The notes below the pieces were generated by a model, which was not told the origin of the DNA, did no database searches, and saw nothing but the letters and a program-made list of their open reading frames with translations. This document shows positions 7,865-15,972 of a DNA stretch of 38,164 nt, in pieces. Each line of letters begins with the position of its first letter. Within the stretch, counting starts at the first letter, position 1. A program made the translations under genes and the position numbers. Location of the stretch: assembly GCA_045598345.1 (NCBI GenBank), contig JAZLLX010000005.1:1-38164 (forward strand), read 5' to 3'. This DNA is from Phascolarctobacterium_B sp045598345. GTDB lineage: Bacteria; Bacillota; Negativicutes; Acidaminococcales; Acidaminococcaceae.

Positions 7865-8882
7865 TCAGCAATTTGCTTTTATAGGCAGCATAAACCTCGT
7901 CCACACTAATATCATACATACAATGCCAGTCCTGACAATGTTTTTTCAAACAGCCGGCACATTTGGCGTTGCTGTGAATAATGGTCTGATTAACTCCCCC
8001 ATAAGGTCCAGTACGGTCTGCTTTGGTAGGTCCATACATACAAACCAGCGGCTTTTTCAATGCGGCGGCAAAATGCAAAGGTCCGGTATCCGCACTTATA
8101 TATACGGAGCAATGCTTAATTAAAGCAACCAGTTCTTTCAAAGTGGTTTGGCCGGTCAAATCAATAATTTTGTCATTTCCCACTGCTGTTACAATTTGTG
8201 AGCCCTTCACCATATCGTCCGCGCCTCCGGCAACAACCACAAATTTGCCGTCCAAAGTAATCCGTCTTGCCAATTCCACATAATATTCCACAGGCCAGCA
8301 CTTGGTTTCCCAACGGGCGCCGGGTACTATGACAACATAATCTTTACAATTATAGTTTTCTAATTTGTGCAAAATCTTCTCTTCTTCCGCCTGTAAATCC
8401 GGCAAAGGAAATTCCACACTCTCCACCTTGGCGCCCAAGTATCTTGCCACATCCAAATACCGCTCCACCACGTGATCATTAAAATGCTCACCCTTAATAA
8501 CTTTGCTGACAAGTCCGCTTCCTTCCCGCATTTCCGCATATCCCAAACGGTTGGAACAGCCGCTGATAAAAGCCAGTACGGCGGACTTGAAAAGGCCTTG
8601 CAAATCAATAACCAAGTCAAATTTACAAGCATGTAATTTTTTACGCATGGCAAAGAAATCCTTGATTTCCGCACAAACAGATTCCTTGTTAAAAGCAACT
8701 TTGTCAAAATAAATAACCTCATCCACCACTTGCATGGGAATGAAGTCACTGAACTGGGGATGCACCAGCCAGATAATTTTGGCATAAGGATACAATTTAC
8801 GTAATTCATGCACAAAAGGCAGTGTATGAATCACATCCCCCAAAGAACTCATTTTAATTAAGAGAATGTTTTTATAGTCCAA
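7854..8882 (-). CDS. Family 9 glycosyltransferase, WaaC-like heptosyltransferase
   Basis: Second GT9 enzyme, 342 residues. The N-terminus NILLIKMSSLGDVIHTLP is close to the WaaC pattern (SSxGDVxHTLP), suggesting heptosyltransferase I, the first heptose transfer onto Kdo. The donor site SADTGPLHFAA and CMYGPTKADRTGPYG are intact. A TTG start at 8882 is used because the first in-frame ATG would remove the first beta strand. The gene overlaps gmhB by 11 bases, so coupling probably supports the weak start. C-terminal cysteines (CAGCLKKHCQDWHC) mirror those of the neighbouring GT9 protein. Confidence 0.87.
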   Translation of the reverse strand: MDYKNILLIKMSSLGDVIHTLPFVHELRKLYPYAKIIWLVHPQFSDFIPMQVVDEVIYFDKVAFNKESVCAEIKDFFAMRKKLHACKFDLVIDLQGLFKSAVLAFISGCSNRLGYAEMREGSGLVSKVIKGEHFNDHVVERYLDVARYLGAKVESVEFPLPDLQAEEEKILHKLENYNCKDYVVIVPGARWETKCWPVEYYVELARRITLDGKFVVVAGGADDMVKGSQIVTAVGNDKIIDLTGQTTLKELVALIKHCSVYISADTGPLHFAAALKKPLVCMYGPTKADRTGPYGGVNQTIIHSNAKCAGCLKKHCQDWHCMYDISVDEVYAAYKSKLLNEN

Positions 8883-9372
8883 TTTTCTTCACAAACTCCA
8901 ACAAACTGCCGCCCTGATACAGATATCCCCTGATGCCTGCCGCTGCGGCACATTCCACATCCTTGGGCATATCCCCTATCATAACACAATCTTCCGGCTC
9001 TAAATTATTTTCCTTTAAGCATTGCAATACCAAACCCGGTTTAGGTTTGCGGCATTCACAGTCAACCGCATATTCCTGCACCTTGCCGTCCTTGTAATGG
9101 GGACAAAAATAAAACTTTTTAATCTCCACCCCTTTGTGACTTAAATCATCATTCATGAACTGGTGCAAACCCTGCATATCTTCAACAGTAAAATATCCCC
9201 TGGCAATACCGCTTTGATTGGTAATTACATAAATGTCATAACCATGTTGTTTAAGCCACGCCATGGCCAGCGGGGCTTCAGGAGTCCAACGAAACTCCTC
9301 CCTTTTATGCAAATATCCTGTATCAACATTCAAAGTACCGTCCCTGTCAAAGAGTACTGCCTTATTTGGCAT
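8872..9372 (-). CDS. gmhB: D-glycero-D-manno-heptose 1,7-bisphosphate 7-phosphatase
   Basis: HAD-superfamily phosphatase that removes the 7-phosphate from heptose bisphosphate in ADP-heptose synthesis. The catalytic DxD is seen in LFDRDGTLN (D9, D11). The zinc loop has CPH followed by CECRKPKPG, and the motif IGDMPKDVECA completes the site. Length of 166 residues is normal for the HisB-like subfamily. ATG at 9372 is chosen over upstream in-frame codons because a GGAGG sits 11 bases upstream inside hldD and the MPNKAVLFDRDG N-terminus fits the family. It overlaps hldD by 11 bases. Confidence 0.93.
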   Translation of the reverse strand: MPNKAVLFDRDGTLNVDTGYLHKREEFRWTPEAPLAMAWLKQHGYDIYVITNQSGIARGYFTVEDMQGLHQFMNDDLSHKGVEIKKFYFCPHYKDGKVQEYAVDCECRKPKPGLVLQCLKENNLEPEDCVMIGDMPKDVECAAAAGIRGYLYQGGSLLEFVKKIGL

Positions 9373-10375
9373 ATTCGTAAAATCCTCCTGTTTTATCCAA
9401 GAGGGTACAATATTCTTCAATGGCTTCCTCAATAGGAGTAAATCCCCCGTCATAGCCCGCCTTCAAAAGATTGGTAGCATCCGCCTGGGTATAACATTGA
9501 TATTTTCCTTTTAGAACTTCCGGGAAATCCACAAATTCCAATTTGCTCATAGGTGCGCCAAAGTGTTTCAACACCCCTTCCGCCAAGGTCTTGAACGGAT
9601 GGGCATTACCGGTGCCGCAGTTAAAAATGCCGCTTTTCTCCGGGTGCCGCCAGAACCAAAGATTTACTTTCACCACATCTTTTACATAAATGAAATCCCG
9701 TGTATGCTCACCGGGGCCGTAATCCACAAATTTTCCCTCCGGCCCGGGACCGCCGTAAGCGCCAAAAAGACGGACTTTTCCCTCCGCCTTATATTGGTTC
9801 CACATCTGATAAACCAAAGAATTCATCTTTCCCTTGTGATTTTCCTGTGCGCCGTAAACATTGAAATAACGCAGTCCCACAACCTGAGCAGTCAGTTTGT
9901 GAGTTTCCTGATATTTCCGTAAATAATTGTCAAAAAAAAGTTTGGAGAAACCATAAACGTTCAATGCGCCTTCACATTCATGTTCTTCCCTAAAGCCCTT
10001 AATTCCTGCCCCGTAGGTAGCCGCACTGCTGGCATAAAGAAAAGGAATTTTATGTTCCTGACAGAAATGGAACAACAATTTTGTATATGTGAAATTGTTA
10101 TCCATCATGTACTTGCCATTGTATTCCATTGTGTCACTGCAGGCACCCTCGTGGAAAACAACCTCAATGTCCTTATCATCATAATCACCCATCAACAAAG
10201 CATCACGAAAATCCACCTTGTCAATGTAATCCGTCACCTGGAGATTTTGAATATTCTTAAACTTTTCATTTTTAGTCAGATTGTCCACAACCAAAATATC
10301 TGTACGGCCCTCTTCATTCAAAGCCCGCACAATATTGCTGCCAATAAAACCTGCACCACCAGTAACAATTATCAT
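9362..10375 (-). CDS. hldD: ADP-L-glycero-D-manno-heptose 6-epimerase
   Basis: Extended short-chain dehydrogenase of 337 residues that epimerises ADP-D-glycero- to ADP-L-glycero-D-manno-heptose, the last step of the nucleotide-sugar pathway. The Rossmann motif VTGGAGFIGSN is at the N-terminus. HldD features include VVDNLTKNEKFKNI, the substrate segment HEGACSDTMEYNG, a catalytic YGFSK in the Tyr/Lys position, and RYFNVYGAQENHKGKM. The start overlaps the hldE stop (ATGA). Confidence 0.96.
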   Translation of the reverse strand: MIIVTGGAGFIGSNIVRALNEEGRTDILVVDNLTKNEKFKNIQNLQVTDYIDKVDFRDALLMGDYDDKDIEVVFHEGACSDTMEYNGKYMMDNNFTYTKLLFHFCQEHKIPFLYASSAATYGAGIKGFREEHECEGALNVYGFSKLFFDNYLRKYQETHKLTAQVVGLRYFNVYGAQENHKGKMNSLVYQMWNQYKAEGKVRLFGAYGGPGPEGKFVDYGPGEHTRDFIYVKDVVKVNLWFWRHPEKSGIFNCGTGNAHPFKTLAEGVLKHFGAPMSKLEFVDFPEVLKGKYQCYTQADATNLLKAGYDGGFTPIEEAIEEYCTLLDKTGGFYEYAK

Positions 10376-11853
10376 AATTTGCCCTCCTTAGCAAGTTTTG
10401 CAATTTTCTCCACAACCCCGGTAGTGGAATATCCCTTTTCATAGTTTAAAATTTCCACTTTGCCGGCGTACTGCCGTCCTGCCAACTGCGATGCCTTATA
10501 ATCACCGCCCTTAACCAAAATATCAGGACGAATTAACTTAATCAATTCTGTGGGAGTGTCCTGCTCAAAAAGCACCACTGCATCCACACAACCCAACGCC
10601 GCCAAAACCCTTGCTCTATCAATTTCGTGTACTAAAGGTCTGGCCTTACCCTTTAAACGCCGTACACTTTTATCACTGTTCAAACCAATAACTAAATGCT
10701 TTCCTAACGCCTTTGCTTTTTCTAAATATGTTACATGGCCAACATGAATCAAATCAAAACAACCATTAGTGAAAACAATAGTTTCACCGCAGGCATGCCA
10801 TGTTGCTGCCAAATTACCAATTTCTTCCCAACTTAAAGTACGGTAACCTTTGCCTTCTTTCCGTTCTTCTTCTAAAACATCTTTCAAAAGTTCGTTGCGG
10901 TGCACAGCATAAGTACCAACTTTGGCAACCACAATGCCGCTGGCACGGTTAGCCATATAAACCGCCTGTTCCTTGCCCATGCCGCCTGCTACAGCTGCCA
11001 GCAAAGTCGCCGCAGCCGTATCACCCGCACCGCTTACATCAAACACTTCTATAGCAGTTGCAGGACTGTGAATTACCTGCTTGCTGTTCACCAAACTCAT
11101 ACCCTTTTCCGAACGGGTAACCACAACATTTTTAATGCCAAATTTTTTCACTGCCTGACGGGCCATAGCCACAATTTCCGCATCTTCATTAGCCCTATTT
11201 TCTCCTAATGCCTCATTCATTTCTTTCACATTGGGAGTAATAAAATCACAGCCACGATACTTCTGCCAATCATTCCCTTTAGGGTCAATCAAAACAGGAA
11301 TCTTTGCCTTATGTGCCTGGGCAATAATCCATTGGGTAAAATCTTTGGCACAAACACCCTTGGCATAATCGCTGATAATAATGCCGTCCAGACCTTTTTT
11401 GAGCAAATCCAAAAGCCATTTTTGTAATGCTTTGACTTCTGCAGGCAAAAGTTCCCCTGTTTCCTCAAAGTCCATGCGTAACATCTGCTGCGCCCCGCCC
11501 ACTACACGGAGTTTTGTGATAGTTTTACGTGCTTTAGATTTTACAAGCCCCTTACAGTCAATCCCCACAGAACGCATTATATCCACAAGCAGTTCACGGT
11601 TATCATCATCACCCGTAACACCGCCCATAAATACTTTGCACTGCAAACCCGCCAAGTTTGCCGCCACATTGGCCGCCCCTCCTAAAACAGATTTCGTGTC
11701 GCTAATCTTGTTGATAGGCACCGGCGCCTCAGGGCTGATACGTTTTACTTCACCACGGAAATAACGGTCTAGCATTACATCGCCGATAACCGCAATTTTC
11801 AAATTTTGAATTTTTTCAGTCAAAAAAGTGGTAATCGCAATATTTGCCATCAT
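10372..11853 (-). CDS. hldE: Bifunctional heptose-7-phosphate kinase / heptose-1-phosphate adenylyltransferase
   Basis: A 493-residue fusion. The N-terminal PfkB/ribokinase-like domain has GGAANVAANLA and the anion-hole motif DVSGAGDTAAATLLA near residue 270. The C-terminal nucleotidyltransferase domain has FTNGCFDLIHVGHVTYL with the HxGH motif and a later DILVKGGDY. The two domains catalyse steps before and after GmhB. Start is ATG at 11853, overlapping the gmhA stop; an adjacent second ATG at 11850 is equally possible. Confidence 0.96.
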   Translation of the reverse strand: MMANIAITTFLTEKIQNLKIAVIGDVMLDRYFRGEVKRISPEAPVPINKISDTKSVLGGAANVAANLAGLQCKVFMGGVTGDDDNRELLVDIMRSVGIDCKGLVKSKARKTITKLRVVGGAQQMLRMDFEETGELLPAEVKALQKWLLDLLKKGLDGIIISDYAKGVCAKDFTQWIIAQAHKAKIPVLIDPKGNDWQKYRGCDFITPNVKEMNEALGENRANEDAEIVAMARQAVKKFGIKNVVVTRSEKGMSLVNSKQVIHSPATAIEVFDVSGAGDTAAATLLAAVAGGMGKEQAVYMANRASGIVVAKVGTYAVHRNELLKDVLEEERKEGKGYRTLSWEEIGNLAATWHACGETIVFTNGCFDLIHVGHVTYLEKAKALGKHLVIGLNSDKSVRRLKGKARPLVHEIDRARVLAALGCVDAVVLFEQDTPTELIKLIRPDILVKGGDYKASQLAGRQYAGKVEILNYEKGYSTTGVVEKIAKLAKEGKL

Positions 11854-12413
11854 TCACCGTCCACTAATTCACACAAAATATGTCCTAACAAAATATGCAT
11901 TTCCTGTGCCCGAGCCGTAACTTTAGTCGGCACTGCCACATTTATATCACATTCCCTTGCCATTTGCCCGCCGCCTTCAGCGGTGAACCCAACGCTGAAC
12001 ATGCCTTTTTGCTTCGCCAAAGCAATGGCACGGAGAACATTCTTTGAATTGCCACTGGTGCTAAACCCAATGAGCACATCCCCCTTATTGCCCAAGGCCT
12101 CCACCTGACGCTCAAAAACTTGCTCAAAACCGTAGTCATTGCCTACCGCCGTAAGAATACTGGTATCCACCGTTAAAGCAATAGCAGGCAGCCCCTTCCG
12201 TTCTTTTTGGAAACGCCCCACAAATTCCGCCGCCAAATGCTGGCTGTCCGCCGCACTGCCGCCGTTACCGCAAAACAAAACCTTGTTTCCCTTCGTAAGA
12301 GCAAGTTTTATTTCTTCAGCAATGCTTTCAATCTGTTCAGGAATTTTCCCCGTCCCCACCGCATTAGCCAAAGCCAAATGTTCCGCTAATCTTGCATCAA
12401 TTGTTTTTCTCAT
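11850..12413 (-). CDS. gmhA: Sedoheptulose 7-phosphate isomerase
   Basis: SIS-domain isomerase of 187 residues that commits sedoheptulose 7-phosphate to the heptose pathway. The GmhA signature CGNGGSAADSQHLAAEFVGRF is present (approximately residues 49-69), with the second SIS motif GFSTSGNSKNVLRA. GAGG lies five bases before ATG 12413. With hldE, hldD and gmhB this makes the ADP-L-heptose pathway complete within one operon. Confidence 0.95.
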   Translation of the reverse strand: MRKTIDARLAEHLALANAVGTGKIPEQIESIAEEIKLALTKGNKVLFCGNGGSAADSQHLAAEFVGRFQKERKGLPAIALTVDTSILTAVGNDYGFEQVFERQVEALGNKGDVLIGFSTSGNSKNVLRAIALAKQKGMFSVGFTAEGGGQMARECDINVAVPTKVTARAQEMHILLGHILCELVDGE

Positions 12414-12430
12414 TTATGCCTCGTCAAAAA

Positions 12431-13969
12431 TTACAAAAAGTTGAAATAGTAATGGAAAGTCAGCTTATGGTCGTCTTTGTAAAATTCTTTTTCATAGCGA
12501 ACTTCCAAATCCCAACAGCAGAAATGATGAATCCAAGTCAAATCAAGTTCATAACGGTGACCATATTCACGTTTATCATATACTCCACGTTTGGCATTCA
12601 AACGATATACGCCTGTAATTTCATCCTTTTTATTATGGGAAACATATCTGAAACCGGGACGCCATTCCCTGGCCATATCAGGTTGACCAATATCAAACAG
12701 ACGATTATCGCTGACTTTTTCGTAATAGAAACCAAGCCACACATCAAAATTACTGCCAATCTTTTGGGACAAAGTTGCCCCATAAAGATTGGAACTTGTA
12801 TGCAAATCTGTTAAGGACTCCCGCGTCCATTTTTTCCCCACATATAAGTTCAAACTGTTTCTGTTGGTACCAAAGAAATGAATGGGATCGTGATACAAAT
12901 AAGCCCCATACTCCGTATGCCAGCTACGGTCACTGTACGAACAACTGTTAGCATCGTCTCCAATCCTGCGTTTCCACAATCCATGTTCCAAGTAAGCGCT
13001 GTACGTAAAAGGCAAACCCTTAATCAGACGATGACGTTTCCAGTTAAAGGTCCAGTTCATTTCTTTTTTGTACCAATCGCCATCATCTTCTTCCCAACCA
13101 TCACTCAATCCAACCACAAAATCCTTAAAGTCCTGTTTTAGCCAGATATTAGGTTTCCAATGATCATGACCATAATAATCCAAATCAGCACCCAATGTCC
13201 CGCCTTTCCACAATGGATGCTCCAAATCCAGTTCATACATCATGCCCTTATCACTTTCATAACCGATATGGGGCATATATTTGGTCTGACGTTTGTTCGT
13301 CAAATCATTAACCCATCTGTCCTTGTGATATACTTTTACACCACGAACTTTTACCCAACAATCCCTGGCTATCATCTTATCATTAGGGATAATTTCAAAG
13401 GACTTTGCCACCACACTAAGACAGGGCGGATGTTTTACAGAAGGGCAACGGCTCATGGTAGCGCCATGTTCTGCAATCATTTTACCATCTTTAATCACCG
13501 CATCCGGTGCCTGATACCATTCCTGTTTAGTATAATTTGTGCCGGATACTTTTTGCAGTTCTCCCGTTTTGCTGAGAAAATTGTAATATGCCCAATCAGC
13601 GTGCATTACTACACCATTTTCAGACAACTCGCCACCCTGCTTTAGGAAAACTTGACCTGTCTTCATATTTCCTTCAGCATAGTCCGTACGGATTATCTGA
13701 CCGTTTTGTCTTAGCACCACATTGCCCTGGGCATAAAAATCACCGGTTTCCTGATCATACTCTGCCTTATCCGCATCCAATTTCATGGGGGCGGCACTTT
13801 CCGCTTTTTTAGGTGCTACCTTCGCTTCACCAACTTCTTCTTTTGCCACATTTTGGGCAGGAATCAAATGTGCTTCACCGCCACCATATTCACTTGGAAC
13901 ACCATTGGCAGCATAAACACTGCCCATTAAAGTACACAAAACCATTGACATTATAACTGATTTAGTCAT
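12431..13969 (-). CDS. lptD: LptD-like LPS-assembly outer-membrane protein
   Basis: A 512-residue exported protein. The signal peptide ends at SVYA (about residue 20), followed by a Lys/Ala-rich linker. Residues about 60-150 have the OstA/LptA-type beta-jellyroll pattern (KLDADKAEYDQETGDFYAQG, VVLRQNGQIIRTDYAEGN, ADWAYYNF). The rest is rich in alternating aromatic residues and Trp, as in a transmembrane beta barrel, and ends in aromatics (HYYFNFL), as many OMPs do. It is much shorter than proteobacterial LptD (about 780), in line with the short LptD forms of Negativicutes. Cysteines include a CPSVKHPPC pair and a CC pair near the C-terminus. Its place between LPS heptose genes supports LPS export. 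Confidence 0.82.
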   Translation of the reverse strand: MTKSVIMSMVLCTLMGSVYAANGVPSEYGGGEAHLIPAQNVAKEEVGEAKVAPKKAESAAPMKLDADKAEYDQETGDFYAQGNVVLRQNGQIIRTDYAEGNMKTGQVFLKQGGELSENGVVMHADWAYYNFLSKTGELQKVSGTNYTKQEWYQAPDAVIKDGKMIAEHGATMSRCPSVKHPPCLSVVAKSFEIIPNDKMIARDCWVKVRGVKVYHKDRWVNDLTNKRQTKYMPHIGYESDKGMMYELDLEHPLWKGGTLGADLDYYGHDHWKPNIWLKQDFKDFVVGLSDGWEEDDGDWYKKEMNWTFNWKRHRLIKGLPFTYSAYLEHGLWKRRIGDDANSCSYSDRSWHTEYGAYLYHDPIHFFGTNRNSLNLYVGKKWTRESLTDLHTSSNLYGATLSQKIGSNFDVWLGFYYEKVSDNRLFDIGQPDMAREWRPGFRYVSHNKKDEITGVYRLNAKRGVYDKREYGHRYELDLTWIHHFCCWDLEVRYEKEFYKDDHKLTFHYYFNFL

Positions 13970-13992
13970 TACAAATTTACCTCATTCAAACT

Positions 13993-14931
13993 TTATTGGC
14001 CTTGATAAATCGCGCCCTGAACTTCTTTATCAGAGGATGTTTGCACAACACTCAACGTTCCTGCGGGAATCGTAACTTGTTTGCCCTTTATAAATGCACC
14101 GCCAATCAATCCAACAGGTCCCAAGGCAATACAACCGGCCACGCTGGCACCTGCAGCACCTGCAATGCTCTTCGCTTCCTGTTCGGCAAGTTCACCAACA
14201 TAAATGGGAATCTTTGTTCCGTCAATACCATAGACATACATAAATTCAATATCAACACGGGCATCACGTCCGAAGGCGCTGGGCTTACGAATCTTCTTAA
14301 TTGTGCCCACGCCGTTAGCCCCCTTCGGAAGCACCAATACATCATTCACATAAAGATTGTCCGCCGCTTTGAAACGCACCTCATCACCCTTCTTATTGTT
14401 CCGGCTGCTGATTTCTTCCGTAAAAGCAATCTTCAGCAAACTGTCCTTCGGCAAAGTAACAATCTGTACCGGCACCACACCATCCGCATAAGCGGTCAAT
14501 TTTAACAAATTTTCCAAACGAATAGCAAACGCTCCAGTTGATGGTGTACCGTTCAACATGGTTTCCGCTTCCTCAATTCTGCTTCTGGCAGGATCACCGC
14601 TCATACTTTCCTTCAAACGCCATTCCACCACATTCAACTTAGTGGCAAAACTTGCCTCACCAGTGGAGGGAATCCCCACTAAATAATCATACATTCTGGT
14701 AACTCTGTCCAATACAGGGTCATCAGTGGAAATACCATATACATCATTTTCAATAACATCCATGCGTTGAATCAAACTGCCGCCCTGAGTATTGCCATAA
14801 AGCATCTGCTCAACTTTTTCCAACTTCTGACTGGTGGAAAGAGCGGCATTGTCTGCTGCCAAAGCAAAACCAGGAGCAAACATAACAAAACTGAACACCA
14901 AAGCCGTCAGTAAACTAAAAAACTTTTTCAT
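13993..14931 (-). CDS. Exported protein with three helical repeats and a glycine zipper, function unknown
   Basis: I do not recognise the family. The 312-residue protein has a clear signal peptide (cleavage near FALA, residue 25). It then has three related segments of about 30 residues (36-66, 77-110, 118-147), each with an amphipathic start and a turn such as GIPSTG or GTPSTG. A beta-rich domain (about 155-250) contains VLPKGANGVGTIKK, and a glycine-rich stretch at 257-283 resembles a glycine-zipper or hairpin membrane segment. AGGAGG precedes the ATG. It is the first gene of the envelope operon, 23 bases upstream of the LptD-like gene, so a periplasmic or outer-membrane role in LPS assembly or surface stability is an inference from position. 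Confidence 0.8.
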   Translation of the reverse strand: MKKFFSLLTALVFSFVMFAPGFALAADNAALSTSQKLEKVEQMLYGNTQGGSLIQRMDVIENDVYGISTDDPVLDRVTRMYDYLVGIPSTGEASFATKLNVVEWRLKESMSGDPARSRIEEAETMLNGTPSTGAFAIRLENLLKLTAYADGVVPVQIVTLPKDSLLKIAFTEEISSRNNKKGDEVRFKAADNLYVNDVLVLPKGANGVGTIKKIRKPSAFGRDARVDIEFMYVYGIDGTKIPIYVGELAEQEAKSIAGAAGASVAGCIALGPVGLIGGAFIKGKQVTIPAGTLSVVQTSSDKEVQGAIYQGQ

Positions 14932-14965
14932 GATTTTCCTCCTATAACACTAAATATGTGTGTTT

Positions 14966-14994
14966 ATTATAGCATATATACAACATTCTGTGTA
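14966..14994 (-). promoter_or_regulatory. Promoter of the envelope operon
   Basis: Minus-strand -10 TATAAT (14971-14966) with a weak -35 TACACA (14994-14989), 17 bases apart, about 35 bases before the start codon at 14931. It lies back to back with the virK promoter. Confidence 0.6.
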
Positions 14995-15002
14995 CTAATA
15001 AT

Positions 15003-15031
15003 TTGAAAAAATTTTAAATATATTGTATAAT
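15003..15031 (+). promoter_or_regulatory. Promoter of the virK-like gene (leaderless)
   Basis: -35 TTGAAA (15003-15008) and -10 TATAAT (15026-15031), 17 bases apart. Only six bases separate the -10 from the ATG at 15038, so transcription should start at or next to the A of the start codon. Confidence 0.75.
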
Positions 15032-15037
15032 ACAAAC

Positions 15038-15931
15038 ATGAATATGATTGAATACACTGGTAAAAAACTTTACCATCTTTACCGCTGGAAAGGAAAGAAA
15101 CGCTATCTGTTTTTCCGTTTCCGTTGCTGGTGGCATAAAAAAGACGTTAATAATTTTTTGAAGTTCTTTGATGAATCTGTTGCACGTCATGAACTTTTGC
15201 TGGCCAATCCCTGCTTTTTGGAACAGATTACCAGAAAGTTTTTTTATTACAAATCCACCTGGCAGGAGCGTATTGACCTTGTCCAAAAACATGTGGAAAT
15301 TTTGGAAAACAAATTCAAAGATGCCGCCATCAAAGACATTTACAACAATAAACCGGTCACCATTTGGGAAGACACCTGCAAAGAACAAAAACTGAATGCC
15401 AAAATCAGTTTTAACGGCGGACAAAGAAAAGAAGGTTGTCTAAGTTTGAATTTGTATTTAGACGAGGGCGACCCGCTCTACCAGATTATTTTTTGGCTTG
15501 GAGGAACCACCTCCCAACCCAATATCTGCATCGGGGCTATTCAGGGTCTTGCCAACGGGGCGGGCATTATTAAAGAACTGACCAAAGCATATTTCGGTTA
15601 CAGAACAAAAAACCTTATCTTTTATTGTTTGCGTGCCCTGGCAAGGGAACTTGGCTGCAAAGCAATCTACGGAGTGACCAATGAAGGTTATTACGCCATG
15701 AACGGCATCCGTGTTGACCGAAAATTAAAAACGGATTTCAAAGAGTTTTGGATTGAATGTGAAGGGCAGGTTTCTGAAGACAAACGTTTTTACAAAATGC
15801 CCGTTACGGAACACCGCAAATCCATGGAAGAACTGAAACCCTCCAAACGGGCCCAGCACCGTCGGCGTTTTGAAAAATTAGACGATATTGATAATCAAGT
15901 ACATCTCAACATGCAAAAACACCTGAAATAA
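15038..15931 (+). CDS. VirK/YbjX (DUF535) family protein
   Basis: A 297-residue cytoplasmic-looking protein that fits the DUF535 family: N-terminal RYLFFRFRCWWHK and HELLLANPCFLEQ region, then a core with GCLSLNLYLDEGDPLYQIIFWL, CIGAIQGLANGAG, LIFYCLRALAREL and GVTNEGYYAM, and a basic tail (KPSKRAQHRRRFEKL). Enterobacterial VirK/YbjX members are tied to envelope stress, antimicrobial-peptide resistance and lipid A-linked functions, but the biochemical activity is unknown. Being divergent from the LPS operon agrees with an envelope role (inference). The ATG at 15038 is chosen because the -10 box occupies the first codons of the longer TTG-started frame. No ribosome site is visible; ATG 15044 is an alternative. 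Its stop codon lies in the terminator loop. Confidence 0.85.
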   Translation: MNMIEYTGKKLYHLYRWKGKKRYLFFRFRCWWHKKDVNNFLKFFDESVARHELLLANPCFLEQITRKFFYYKSTWQERIDLVQKHVEILENKFKDAAIKDIYNNKPVTIWEDTCKEQKLNAKISFNGGQRKEGCLSLNLYLDEGDPLYQIIFWLGGTTSQPNICIGAIQGLANGAGIIKELTKAYFGYRTKNLIFYCLRALARELGCKAIYGVTNEGYYAMNGIRVDRKLKTDFKEFWIECEGQVSEDKRFYKMPVTEHRKSMEELKPSKRAQHRRRFEKLDDIDNQVHLNMQKHLK

Positions 15932-15946
15932 TTCAGGTGTTTTTTT
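15915..15946. terminator. Bidirectional terminator between virK-like gene and aspS
   Basis: ACACCTGAA / TTCAGGTGT, a perfect 9-bp stem with a four-base loop, followed by six Ts on the plus strand and preceded by five As. It can therefore serve both convergent units. The virK-like TAA is in the loop region. Confidence 0.9.
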
Positions 15947-15972
15947 ATGCTTTCTCAAATTCCAAGGAAATT

